A stretch of DNA of 64,000 nt from Cunninghamia lanceolata. Taxonomy: Eukaryota > Streptophyta > Pinopsida > Cupressales > Cupressaceae. The stretch is taken from positions 4,712,001 to 4,776,000 of the forward strand of contig BSBN01000829.1 of the NCBI GenBank assembly GCA_027924645.1. Reading direction: 5' to 3'. Positions within the stretch are counted from its first letter, which is position 1. The number at the start of each line of letters is the position of its first letter. A program made the translations under genes and the position numbers. Below the pieces are notes generated by a model. It was not told the DNA's origin and did not search any database. It saw only the letters and a program-made list of their open reading frames with translations. Shown in pieces: positions 11,685 through 22,213 of this stretch.

Positions 11685-12290
11685 TAATGCAGGAGGGACT
11701 CATTGCCACCAGTCTTTAAGACTGCATATGGAGCAACATACATGCCAAACAAATCCCAAAGTGCAAGAGGGACTCATTGCCACCAGTCTTTAAGACTACA
11801 CTTGAGAACAAACACGCGATACAAAACAAGCATGCCATACAAATCCCAAAGCATAGGAGGGACTCATCACCACCACTCTTTAAGGCTATGCTTGGGAACA
11901 AACAAGCAATACACACACACTTGGAAGACATGGAGAAAACACAATAGACAAGAGATGGAGTGTTCCTATTTCTAGGTTTGTCACCATCTCAGGAACATTG
12001 CAGGCACACACCAATGATTGGGCTTTGCCACAACAATCGCCAAAGACATGCTTAAGGGTTGAGTTAGTCACATAACCACTCCCTGCCTCCACATAAGACT
12101 TTTGAAAATGATAGGATGTGCACTCTCCACAAGAAATACACTAACCCTGCCTCTGTAGAGGGCTTAAGATAAAAAAAGGATGCGATATCCCACCTCTAGA
12201 GAGGGCTTAAATCATTGCAAGTTGATTTCAAACAAATCTCAGAGTGCAGGAGGGACTCATCGCCACTAGTCTTTAAGACTACACCTAAGA
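11685..12290. repeat. T1 3' region repeats with AGTCTTTAAGACT hairpin
   Basis: Four copies of a unit around GGAGGGACTCAT-GCCACCA-TCTTTAAG start near 11691, 11766, 11856 and 12248; the first three are spaced 75-90 bp. The core AGTCTTTAAGACT has 6-bp arms around one base. Non-coding, in the 3' part of T1. Confidence 0.7.
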
Positions 12291-13259
12291 ACAAGCACAT
12301 TGCTAACATCTAAAACAGACAGCTTACCTTATATATGCCCCCACCTTAAGGTGGTTGATGTCATGTACCAATATCAAGCACATTAAGGTAGGAAGAAAAT
12401 AAACAAGGGAACATGAGCTCTCGCAAAGCCCATGCCCCTCAGAGGTGACACGTACTTTATGATTGCCAAATGTTCCCACAAACACATTCTTGCAAGAAAA
12501 GTGTTAGCATCCATATAATCACGATAAACAACAATGCATATGATCATTCACACAAAGAGCCAAGGTTATACTACAAATTCAGAGATCGAGTATAACTGTG
12601 GGGCTATACCATGAAAATCTCAAAACTGAGTGTAACCAAGGCGAGATTCAAAGACAAACAAAGTGCACAGAGCAGCAATATTGTTATGGTTTGTAAGTGC
12701 AATAAGACAACGTCAAGACCACATGGAATTATTCTACTAGCCAAGTGTCATATAATATATATCAACCCCATCGTCATGTATGGACTTGGTCCATTTTTTG
12801 ATTAATCGCTAAAGGGACACTAGGTTCACATCAGTATAATATGTTTTTCGTCATCCGCCTGCTAGATAGAAACACTAGATGAAGGGAAACAATAAATTGA
12901 GAGAGGAGAAACAACTGCCTTAGGGACAGTCACATAAGAGGGTGCCCCCAAGTCACCAACTGCAACACTATGTCCATAAGACAACACACAACAATGAAAA
13001 TAGAGGAGAATCAATATAGAAGAATGATGATACAAATAGAAGAAGGGTCACAACAAAAGTGGTCTCCCAGTATCCTTGACCTTACAAGAGTATAAAGGGT
13101 CATCCTAGGAGGCCTAAACAACACATAACACATCACGGGGGAAACACAACACGGAGGTAAAGAGTTAGAAATACTTACTTGATAGAATCCAATGTTAAGA
13201 ACATACATATCTAGTATATCTCTCATGTTGATTTGGTCTTGTTGAAATTGGATTAACAT
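12291..13259 (-). other. T1 3' internal non-coding stretch
   Basis: Between the glycine-patch-like linker and the repeat block, where RT and integrase would be expected. I see no RT or integrase motif in any frame. Confidence 0.5.
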
Positions 13260-13770
13260 TGAGTTTAGGATGATGAGAGGCCTTCTTTTCTTTAAAAGGA
13301 TTATATCCAATGCCGATTGAGTAATGTCTTGAAGCAGATTTTGTAGGTACTCAAATCCTTTGTTGATTTACACCACATCCATTGCCGACATAGTTGCAAT
13401 TGTTATAAAGGATTTTAAATCTTTGACCATAGAGGGATGTCAGTTCCTTAGAAGATGGTGAAGCCTCATAGGTCTCATAATTTGTAGTATAAGTAAGTGT
13501 ATTGTCTTTGCTTTCTACCAAAGAGACTTTACATTTCTCATATGCTTCAAAAGATTGCTTAGATGAGATCGATGCTACTTTGGATATGTTAGGGTTATTA
13601 AGTTTATATTCTCCATTAAAGGAAGGAGTAAAATATAATGAACCCAATCATCACCAAAAAGTGCATTCAATGGCGTAGAATTTTGTACAACATCATTCGT
13701 GGCAAGAGAAAATGATGAATCAACTTGTAAATTGTTTAAGTTCGTATGATTGTAAACTTGTTTTTGCATT
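13260..13770 (-). pseudogene. T1 glycine-patch-like pre-RT linker
   Basis: Broken minus-strand frames encode an S/T-rich segment, then LYGQRFKILYNN and, downstream, GIGYNPFKEKK. Tat/Ogre-lineage polyproteins often carry a glycine-patch-like stretch between protease and RT, and this resembles its end. No RT follows. Confidence 0.5.
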
Positions 13771-13774
13771 TCAA

Positions 13775-14150
13775 TATGTAAATAGTTATCTGGTTCAGGA
13801 TCAACATGAATAGTATGAATTTATCTTTGAATGTAAACTTTATTGAATGATGTAGGGTGGAAGGAACCACCCCCAATGCATGAATTCAAGGTCTACTAAG
13901 AATCATGTTGTAAGATAAAGAACTAGGCATGACATGAATCAGGGTAGATACAATCACATGACCCACCTTTATAGGTAAGGCTATAGTACCTACCAATTGA
14001 CTACTATGATTATCAAATCCACGAATGCTAAATTTATCTGGTTTGATTTGTGATGTGTCAACCTTGATTTTGTGTAGTAGGTCAATGCTACAAACATTAA
14101 GAGCCAATCCATTTTCAATCATAACTCATTTTACCAATGTTTTATTTATT
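13775..14150 (-). pseudogene. T1 retropepsin, decayed
   Basis: Minus-strand frame with the second half of a Tat-type retropepsin: IENGLALNVCS, IRGFDN, GTIALPIKVG, HVMPSSLSYNMILSRPW (the usual motif is ILGRPW), then continuation into VVPSTLHH. The catalytic D-S/T-G region upstream is damaged by stops. Follows gag as in Ty3/gypsy elements. Confidence 0.75.
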
Positions 14151-14315
14151 ATGACAAAGATCATAAGTGGATCATATTGGTTTTGAACTTCAATTGATGG
14201 TAATTCATGTGGTTGAGAGAGAATATTCATTTTTTGTCGCATGCATACTATCTAATACAGCTGCTACATCATTAGGATAAGTAGTAGGTAGGACAATCAC
14301 CTTTTGTAAAGTTTC

Positions 14316-15218
14316 CTAGAGCATTCCATGGTATGTAGGCGAAGTTTGTATTAAATCCCAAAGAGAGATCTTAGCCAGAGTAGTGCAAAGTTGTTCGAGA
14401 AGATCATATTCTTGACCACTTTTAAGAGTAAGACGAGGTGGTAGAGGGAGCATAGGTTGAGAACATGGAAGAGAGATAGGCACATGTAGTGCTTGTTTAC
14501 TTTGCTTGTTATTATGGGTGTTGTATGTGTGAGAAATCACATTGTGGTGTGGTTGTTGTAACACATTTTGAACATCTTGACTTCGTTGAGAAATTTTTTG
14601 TGCATATGTGTAGATGTAATATGGAGGTCTAGGTGGTTGTTGAGCACCTTGAACTGTAATCATTGGCTTTAAGCAAGAAGGTGCACTACGTGCCCCTCAC
14701 ACAACCATCTTTTGAATATTTCTATAAAGTCTATTAATGAAGATTGAATTAACATTGTTTTCCTCTTGATTATACCCAACATCTATCCATAAAGGATTTA
14801 ATGTGAGAGACCTTTTCTCATCCACTAATGCTACGTCTTGGCTAGGGAGAGCAATCGAATGAGAAGAAGGTACAGTGTTTGTAGGAAGATTAGGTATTGT
14901 GTCATTAATAGAGTTATCCATAGTCTTCTCATGGAAGGTCCTTGGATATTCAACTACAAGAGAAGTAGGATAACTTATGGAATCAACTTCATCATCATCA
15001 CTATATGTTTGAGCTATTAATTCCAAAGCATTAAGAGAAATTTCACACTCATAATTCTTAATGTGTTTTGTTAAATCTTCTACTACCCAAGGGTATGAAT
15101 TAATAAGAGATGTGAAGTTTTCAAAATCAGATACATAGTCAAGGATTTCAAATGAAGAGCATTTAAATATATCCTTGTGATACATAGCTTGAATATAAGT
15201 GAGAACATGAGGATTCAT
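14316..15218 (-). pseudogene. T1 gag-like region
   Basis: Two adjacent minus-strand open frames (15218-14697 and 14663-14316). The upstream one is acidic with no clear domain. The downstream one has PPYYIYTYAQKIS and YDLLEQLCTTLAKISLWDL, which fits the conserved C-terminal gag segment before protease in Tat/Ogre elements (Y-D-L-x-E-Q-L ... I-S-L-W). No zinc knuckle seen. Confidence 0.6.
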
Positions 15219-15409
15219 ATTAAGAAATTTGTAGAAATTCTCAAAGTTTTTGATATATGCATGTAAAGATACAAAAGAGAAATGAGATGAGGATTAAATG
15301 GTGAAATTTCTTTTAATATCAATGTAAAATCAGATTTTAAAATATTTTCAAAAGTTATGCAAAAGACAATTGCAAAACTATGTGCAAAAATGACCTAAAA
15401 TGCTTGAAT

Positions 15410-15950
15410 TTTCAACTTTTTTCAATGCAAATAAGTGAAAGAAAAGGTGTTGTGAGGAAATTGATCAGGGGCAGAAAATAATATGTTTTATATCAGTCCA
15501 ATAAAGCAATAATATCCTTCACAACATAGTTTTGATGCAAATCTAGAGTGATGACAAGTCAAAACCTAGTGAAAATACACTAAAATATGCAATTTTTCAC
15601 AACTTTTCAATGCAAATACCCAATAAAAGAGGTGTTGTAAAGAATTTAAGGAGGTGAAAAATATTATATAAGTAATATCAGTCACCTAAATCCATAAAAA
15701 CCATCACAACATGCTTGGAGTGCAAATCTAGGTCAAACCCTAATGAAAATATAGCCAAAATATGCAAATTTTCACCAAATTTTCAATGCAAGGGCCCAAT
15801 AAAAAGGTGTTGTAAAGAAGTTTAGGAGGGGAATCAAATAATAACCTTGATAAAAAACAATTAGTACATAAAACTCCTTTACAACACACCTATGGTGCAA
15901 ATCTAGAGAGATGATAAGGCCAAATCTAGTGAAAAATCAAGGTTTTCAAA
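15410..15950 (-). repeat. T1 leader tandem repeat, about 180 bp x 3
   Basis: Three diverged units start with TTCAATGCAA at 15421, 15606 and 15782. Each carries AGGTGTTGTAAAG early and CTTTACAACA-ACCT or similar late, so each unit could fold into a long hairpin. Located in the 5' leader between primer site and gag. Confidence 0.7.
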
Positions 15951-16408
15951 CCCTAGGCATGAAATTTTGTAAGAAAACTACTATGATGCAACACTATAGT
16001 CAGAAATAAATCCTAATGAGTGTTTTAAAATGGTAGTAAAATATGAAACACAATTTTGACTACAAACCCTAGCTAATGCAACACTAGGTTATTTGAAAAA
16101 AATGCACAATTTCAAGCAATTTTCAACAATTTAAGCATAAAAATGCAATCTAAGTGAATTATAAATAAATTTTTTTCATGTTTTAAATCATATTTGATTC
16201 CAAAGACATAAATTTATAGAAATTAATTTCCAATTAATTCAAATTATTTGAAAATGCAAGCTAAAAATGGCAATTTTTAAAAAAAATTTCCAATTTTTCA
16301 AATTTTTTGTAATTTTTCAAATGCAATAAGATGAACAATGATATGAATGAATGAAATGAATGTAAATATGAAGCACAACACTCATAAAGGTGCCAAAAAG
16401 TCCAAAAA
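15951..16408 (-). other. T1 leader, AT-rich
   Basis: AT-rich leader with runs such as AATTTTTAAAAAAAATTT. No gene seen. Confidence 0.5.
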
Positions 16409-16422
16409 CATGGGTTCACCAA
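16409..16422 (-). other. T1 primer binding site candidate
   Basis: Minus strand reads TGGTGAACCCATG two bases inside the 5' LTR. The position and TGG start are right for a tRNA primer site. I cannot assign the tRNA with confidence. Confidence 0.6.
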
Positions 16423-16424
16423 AA

Positions 16425-17631
16425 TGTTTAGAGTAAAATGTGAAGAGGGTTTGATTTCACCACTATACATTCAAGGACATTCAACTGAGTAAGAAGTCTA
16501 CTATAGGATTCTTGTCACTTGGAACATAGGAGAAGATTGGAATTGTATGATTTAGTTATTCAATTAAACCCAATTATGCTCAAAACCCTAATTATGCAAA
16601 TTCGTGAACAAACGAATAAATTACAGAAAATGATCGCACACAGAGATATTAAATAACAATCGAATGCATACCAGATTTTGATGTTCAGAAAGAGGAAAAG
16701 TCAGGAACTAATGAGCGAGCACCCTAATCTAGTGCCATAGTTTTTGTTGAGATCTGGAAACCTTGTCTGCAACATGTTCCTATTGTTCTGGAGCTTTTCC
16801 TGTTACGGGATCCGGAGGACTAATGAGTGGGCACCTGAGTCTAGGTCCCTATTTTCTTCTCTGATATGCAATTCTGACAGTCTGCATTGCTCTCCTACAA
16901 CTCCACTTTTTCTACTTTTGAAATCTGTAACCTGCAATCATAGAAAAATGGGTTGGGGGTTGTGGTGTTTAGAGGCTTGCCTCAGTCAAGCCCCAGATAG
17001 ACATTCAAGTCTTCTGAACACTGTTGTCAGATAAAGAGTGCGTATCCCTACAGGATAGATGCAAAATCCAAATGATAAATTGTAGAAAACATAATTGATA
17101 TCACCTTGTAGTGAAGATCTCATGGAAGGAAGATGCTCTTCATGGAATGAGGAGATGGATGCCAAATCTGAAAATACAAACACAAGAACAACACAAATTC
17201 TACTTTGCAACACACAATGAATGCCTTGAATCACCTTAACATAAGCCACCAGTTCACAATATCCATCTAGTTTACAAATGAATGCCTAAACATGCTTATA
17301 TATGCAATTACAAACATTCCAACTAAGAATTTCATAATTCAAACTTACTGTGTCGGCATAGGACCTAAATAACAGTCATAAACTGACACTTTGAAATTGG
17401 TCCTAACCTAAAATAGGATAGGACTAGGGCACAGGCACTCACATTCTCCCCCCTATTTCAAGCAAGAATTATGTTAAGTGCATCCCCTGAGTCCAAATTG
17501 CCATGAAACTTTAAGGTTTTCTCATCAGGAGTCATCAAAATCATGCAAGATGCTCTAAATGCATTCTAAAGGACTTGGGAGCTAAACTTTAAGAGGGAAA
17601 AGCCCCCAAGGGGACATATTTTGACATAACA
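16425..17631 (-). repeat. T1 5' LTR
   Basis: 1,207-bp direct repeat of 10136-11376, ending ...CATAACA and followed by the duplicated AGGTT. Confidence 0.9.
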
Positions 17632-17636
17632 AGGTT
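17632..17636. repeat. T1 target site duplication, right
   Basis: AGGTT, identical to 10131-10135. Confidence 0.9.
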
Positions 17637-18860
17637 TAGTTGCTAGGTCCTAGGAATGCATTTAGAGCATCTTGTGTGTTAATTTTGACTCCCGATGAGA
17701 AAACCCTAAAGTCTTATTGCAAATAGGAGCTAGGGGTGCTATTTTGATGACTCATGCCTGAAATAGGGGGAGGACTTGGGCGCTCACGCCCTAGTCCTAC
17801 CCTAATTTGAAGTGTCAGTTCTATGACCGTTGTTAGGTCCTATGCTGACACAAAAAGTTCAAATTATGAAATTCTTAGTGAGAATGTTTGTAGTTGCATA
17901 TATAAGCATGTTTAGGTTTTCATTTGTAAACTAGAAGATGATTGCAAACTTTAGGCATACTTGTGATTTTAGAGCATTCATGATATTCATTGTTGCAGAG
18001 CAGATCATTGTTATTGTGTTTGTGATTACAGATTTGTCTTCATCTTCTCATGTGATTGAAGAGCCTTCATCTATGTGAGATTTGCACTTCAAGGTGACAT
18101 CTATTGTGTTTTCTATCATTTATCATTTTGATTTTGCCTCTATCCCATAGGGATATGCACTCTTATCTGATAACGGTGTTTGGAAGACTTGAATGTCTCT
18201 CCAGGGATTGACTGAGGCAAGCCTCTAAACACCACAACCCCTAACCACACTCCTTTGTGATTTTAGGTTACAGGTACTAAGTTTCATAGAGTGGAGTTGT
18301 AGAGGAAGGTTGCAAATGACAAGGATTTAGGATCTGAAAGAAAGAAGTGAAACAGAACTTTTTTGGGACATGGGCACCTAGGGAAATGTCCTTTAGAGTC
18401 ACAAAGATGGGATTCAAAGCTACAGGGACATTCTACATCTGAAGGAGCTTTTACATCTTGAGAATCATCCTTCCTTGGACTTGGGTGCCCGGGGCAATGT
18501 CCTTCACATTTCGAGTGACCAAAATAGATGGAACAATGATTATCAGTGCCAGAAGGAGTTCTACATTCCTTAATTCCAAACTTTGAAAAATGGTTAGTTA
18601 TTAATCTCTATCCTATTCCTTAATCTATAAACATTTATTAGAATTTACCAATTTATTCACTGTTTTGCATATTTAGGGTTTTAAGAGTATTTTTGCATTA
18701 AATAGAGATATTGTTTGATAACATCTGAACTTCCACATCATTCCAAGTGATAGCCCAACCTATTAGGTGAATGCTCTCACCTAGTAGAGATTCAACTTGG
18801 TTGATATGTCCTTGAATTTTTCTGGTGAAGGGAGGATCTAAACCCATCAAACCCTCAAAC
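17637..18860 (+). repeat. T0 LTR, right piece
   Basis: Continues the LTR begun at 10090. It is the inverted counterpart of the T1 LTRs: CCCGATGAGAAAACCCT, GCCTGAAATAGGG, GTTGCATATATAAGCATG (TATA-like, about 17952-17969), CTGAGGCAAGCCTCTAAACACC. It fades out near 18860 without a clear CA end or primer site, so it is probably truncated. Confidence 0.8.
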
Positions 18861-19250
18861 CAAATACAAAATCAACCTCCTTCCTTTTTACCACTAAACA
18901 ACATCTCAAAGGAAGAGAGAAATGCTTTGCATTTATCTTCAATTGAAGATATAGCTTGGTGGTTTGAACCATATATAAATTATGGTGTCTTGCATAACAT
19001 ATCCAATTTTTAGAATGTAAAAATCACAAGTACGTTTAGCATTGTTCCATGGTAAGGCTGTGAGATAGGCAAGTGTAGGAATAATAGGTTTCAATGTCTG
19101 ATCACTTGTGCTAGAAAATAGAAACATGGAATAGAGAAAGGAGTGAATGAGAAGGTTTTGTAAGTCATATAATCTTTGTGGCTTGGTCCGCTTGTTATTT
19201 TTTCTCTGATACTGCAATAGGTCTAGAGCCAAGGCATGAAAGGATAAGTG
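18861..19250. other. Unassigned stretch
   Basis: Between the T0 LTR and LTR remnant S4. No coding region or repeat partner recognised. Confidence 0.35.
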
Positions 19251-20228
19251 TTTGTAGAGTCATCTTGGTGTGTTTGAGTGATTGTGCTATTTGTGTGGAA
19301 GCATGCAACAACAAGAAAGATTGGGAGAAGGTAAAATAGGTGCAACACATCTCGTGATATGAACCGCATTATGGGATTTCATTCCTATATTACTGCAATT
19401 GATCTGGGAGCTGACAAGCAAGGTTGTTACATGTTTTAGGTTACATGCTACATTGAGGTTGAATTAGATGAAAGTTTGAATGCTTGTGGAGCATATAAAT
19501 GAAAGTTCAAGATTGTTTTAGGGTGAGAGTGTGTGGGTGATTGACGTGAGTGGAAGGGTGTGATGTGTGAGAGCATGAGTAAGAGAAAGGGTGAATGAAA
19601 GATGTCAACTACATGATCCTAAGTGTGAGGTGTGTGAGAGTTTTGATGTAGAGCTATTTTTGTATTAAAGAGGTGTGTAGAGATGTGGAAGGTAGCAGAG
19701 ATTGTTGAGCAGAGGTGTTGAAGTTATTCAAAGTCAGGGTGTGTGTAGAAATATGGTGCGGAAGTATTTGAGTCATTAGTTGAGATTGTAGAGAAGAGAT
19801 AGGAGCCTCATTTTGTAAATGTTGTATCACTTTAGGGAGTTGTAGCTTCCTTTGGGTTGGAGCCCATAAATCTTTGTATCAAAGAGTTGTAGCTTCCTTT
19901 GGGTTGGTGCCCATTAAACTATGTATTAGGGAGTTGGTGCTTCCTTTGGGTTAGAGCCCATAAAATTCATTGTAAATCAAATTTCATTTATGAGGTTTGA
20001 TTTGGATAGTAGATCCAAGTAGCTTGATCACCATGGTTTTTCCTTTCTTGGGTTTCCATGTTAAATCCAATGTTATGGTCTTTTGTGTTGATGTGTGGAC
20101 GTGTTTATGTTTGCATAGATCTTACATAATTTGGTTGATGCAGTAGAGATATGGTTGTTGAAGCTGAATTGTTTTAAAAGTTGCATATACTAATTCACCC
20201 CCCAACAGTATATCAGTGTGTTCTAACA
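19251..20228 (+). repeat. S4: Sirevirus-like LTR remnant
   Basis: Ends ATTCACCCCCCAACAGTATATCAG...TCTAACA, close to the ends of the N and C LTRs. It also has the shared block CACCATGGTTTTTCC and GGGTTTCCATGT at about 20030-20065. Three 47-bp tandem units (GAGTTG-AGCTTCCTTTGGG at 19837, 19884, 19931) lie upstream. No primer site follows, so this is a 3' or solo LTR. The 5' limit is a guess. Confidence 0.5.
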
Positions 20229-21444
20229 AAAGGTTTCCTTAGTCAAACCCTCATTTTGGTATTCCTACCTAACGAATAGCCAGATCAATAACAATAAATA
20301 GTGTGTGCTAAGAATCTTAAGTGTGTCTAAGATTGTGGTGAGAAGTGAAAAACAAATCAATAATCAAAAACCCTACTCAAGTGTGTTAGAGTGGACTCCT
20401 ATATGCCTCAATCAATAGGATGTGATAGTCAACCCAAGACAGATGTGTTACTCAAGGGAAGTAAGTTTTAGATCTACAACTTCACCTCAATGAAGTAGAG
20501 AGTGACCAAATCTTGGAGGTGAGAACAAGCTGAAACCATACCAAATCATGATGAAGAGGTACAAGTTGATCATTGGTTAGTGATCCCAACCATCCTTCAA
20601 TCCTCAGGAAGCTCCAATCAAAGGTAGAAAGTAGACAAATAGGTGAAGATCAATTGTAATAGGGATTTTCCAAAAATACAGAGCCAATGATCATTTTGGT
20701 AGAGCTTTGTTGTAGAATTTACATCATGTCTCATAATGGCAAAACCATTAGTTTAAATAGGGAACCATAGGAAATATTTAGGGTAGAGGCTGACATGTAT
20801 TTTAAATTTAGGAGCTATTTTAGCACGCTCACAAATGTTAAAATCAAGGTTGTGTCGTCCAAGGAAAAAGGATGACCTTAAAAGAATTCTACCATTCTAA
20901 AATGAATAGACAGAATACTAGTGAGAGGCTCTAGTGTCCTGGTAGAATCAACCCAAAAAGTTTCCATTGATTTGGGACTTAACCAAGACCTAAACATCAT
21001 TCACAGATTTGGCATGTAACCATCGTTAAGGGTTTAGGTAGCACAAAGCATATCTCTTGAGTTGAGGGTAAGGTCAAGGCTAGAAATGATCCTAAAATGG
21101 ACTAGGAGAGTGGACACTAAAGTGAGTTCCAAATAGAGCACAAAATTATGCTTTCACCATCAGGGAGCACAATTTACTACACTACACCTAGGAAGCCTCC
21201 TGTATAAATCTTACCTCCAAAACCCTCATACAAAGAGCCCAAAATGAAAACCCACTTGTCAGATCTCCATCAAACCCTAGATCTGTAACAACCCAAGTCT
21301 ATAAACACACCTGTAACCTTGAAAATGCCTTCAATCCTTTCTTCAAAAGCCATGGATTCCACTATACATAAAATCTACTCATAGCAAGGGTTATGAAAAT
21401 AGGGATATCCTCCCATAACCTGACAACCAATTTGTGATACCAAA
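20229..21444 (-). other. Leader-like region of a minus-strand copia remnant
   Basis: Lies directly inside the LTR at 21445-22213. No coding motif found. It may be the 5' leader of a truncated element. Confidence 0.35.
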
Positions 21445-22213
21445 TAATAGAAATATATAGCCACAAAGATAATTTCCTCATAACCTTAACAGAGATTAAA
21501 ATGAAAACATAGTATTCATAAATCCACATGCAAAAGAATAAGCAAGCATACCATCAAGGTGACACAAGATATACCCTAGGAAAACCCTTCATGAGGGAAA
21601 AGCCTAGCCTTCAAAAGCATCCATATTCATTGTATTATCTCATGAATGAAGATTACAATACATAGCCTCCATGAATACTTTTTAACCATCAAGCTCCCTA
21701 ATTACACTCCATGTCAACAAGCATGTAACCATGCATCCCATGTCATTCTTCCTCTCCTCACACATGCAACCTACAAGAGAAGCTTAATCTAGCCAAACCC
21801 AACCAACAACTAAAATAGCCAACAAGCCAACTAGCCAACCCCAACTACTAACCATGTGCTTGCTTTTATAGAATCAAGCTCACACAAATACAAGATATAG
21901 TATGGAGAAAACCATGTGTTCCAAAACCATGGATACACAAAACCATTGACCCCTCATTTAATATTTGTAACTAATTTTTCACTTTATGCCCAATATTAAG
22001 TAATTTTCTAAATAAATAATTAATTGTTCTATGTGTCCCACACACATAAAATAACTAACCCAATGTTACATACAAAATTTACAAGTAGCATTTAAATAAA
22101 TATCTAATGTGGCTAAACACATCAATTAAGATGTACCACAAATAAATATTTATTTTACATAAATAAAAATAATCAATGTTATGCAGCGTGTACAATACAC
22201 CTATTTCCTAACA
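21445..22213 (-). repeat. Minus-strand copia-type LTR remnant
   Basis: On the minus strand it begins TGTTAGGAAATAGG, has a TATA-like TTCTATAAAAGC, and ends next to TTTGGTATCACAAATTGG, a decayed iMet primer site (21431-21444). No partner LTR in the window. Confidence 0.5.

Larger units (their letters stand above)
10136..17631 (-). mobile_element. T1: Tat/Ogre-like Ty3/gypsy element lacking RT and integrase
   Basis: Complete insertion of 7.5 kb with 1.2-kb LTRs in direct orientation, TG...CA ends, a 5-bp TSD (AGGTT), a polypurine tract and a primer-site candidate at the expected places on the minus strand. Coding remnants read right to left: gag-like, retropepsin, then a glycine-patch-like linker. 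RT, RNase H and integrase are absent, so movement would need proteins supplied by another element. It is inserted about 46 bp inside an LTR of its own family (T0), in the opposite orientation. Confidence 0.9.

Noticed and set aside
10090..17636. Inverted matches at 10090 and 17600 looked like terminal inverted repeats of a 7.5-kb DNA transposon
   Set aside because: The outer repeats are direct LTRs of T1 with an AGGTT TSD; the inverted match comes from T0, the target LTR lying in the opposite orientation.
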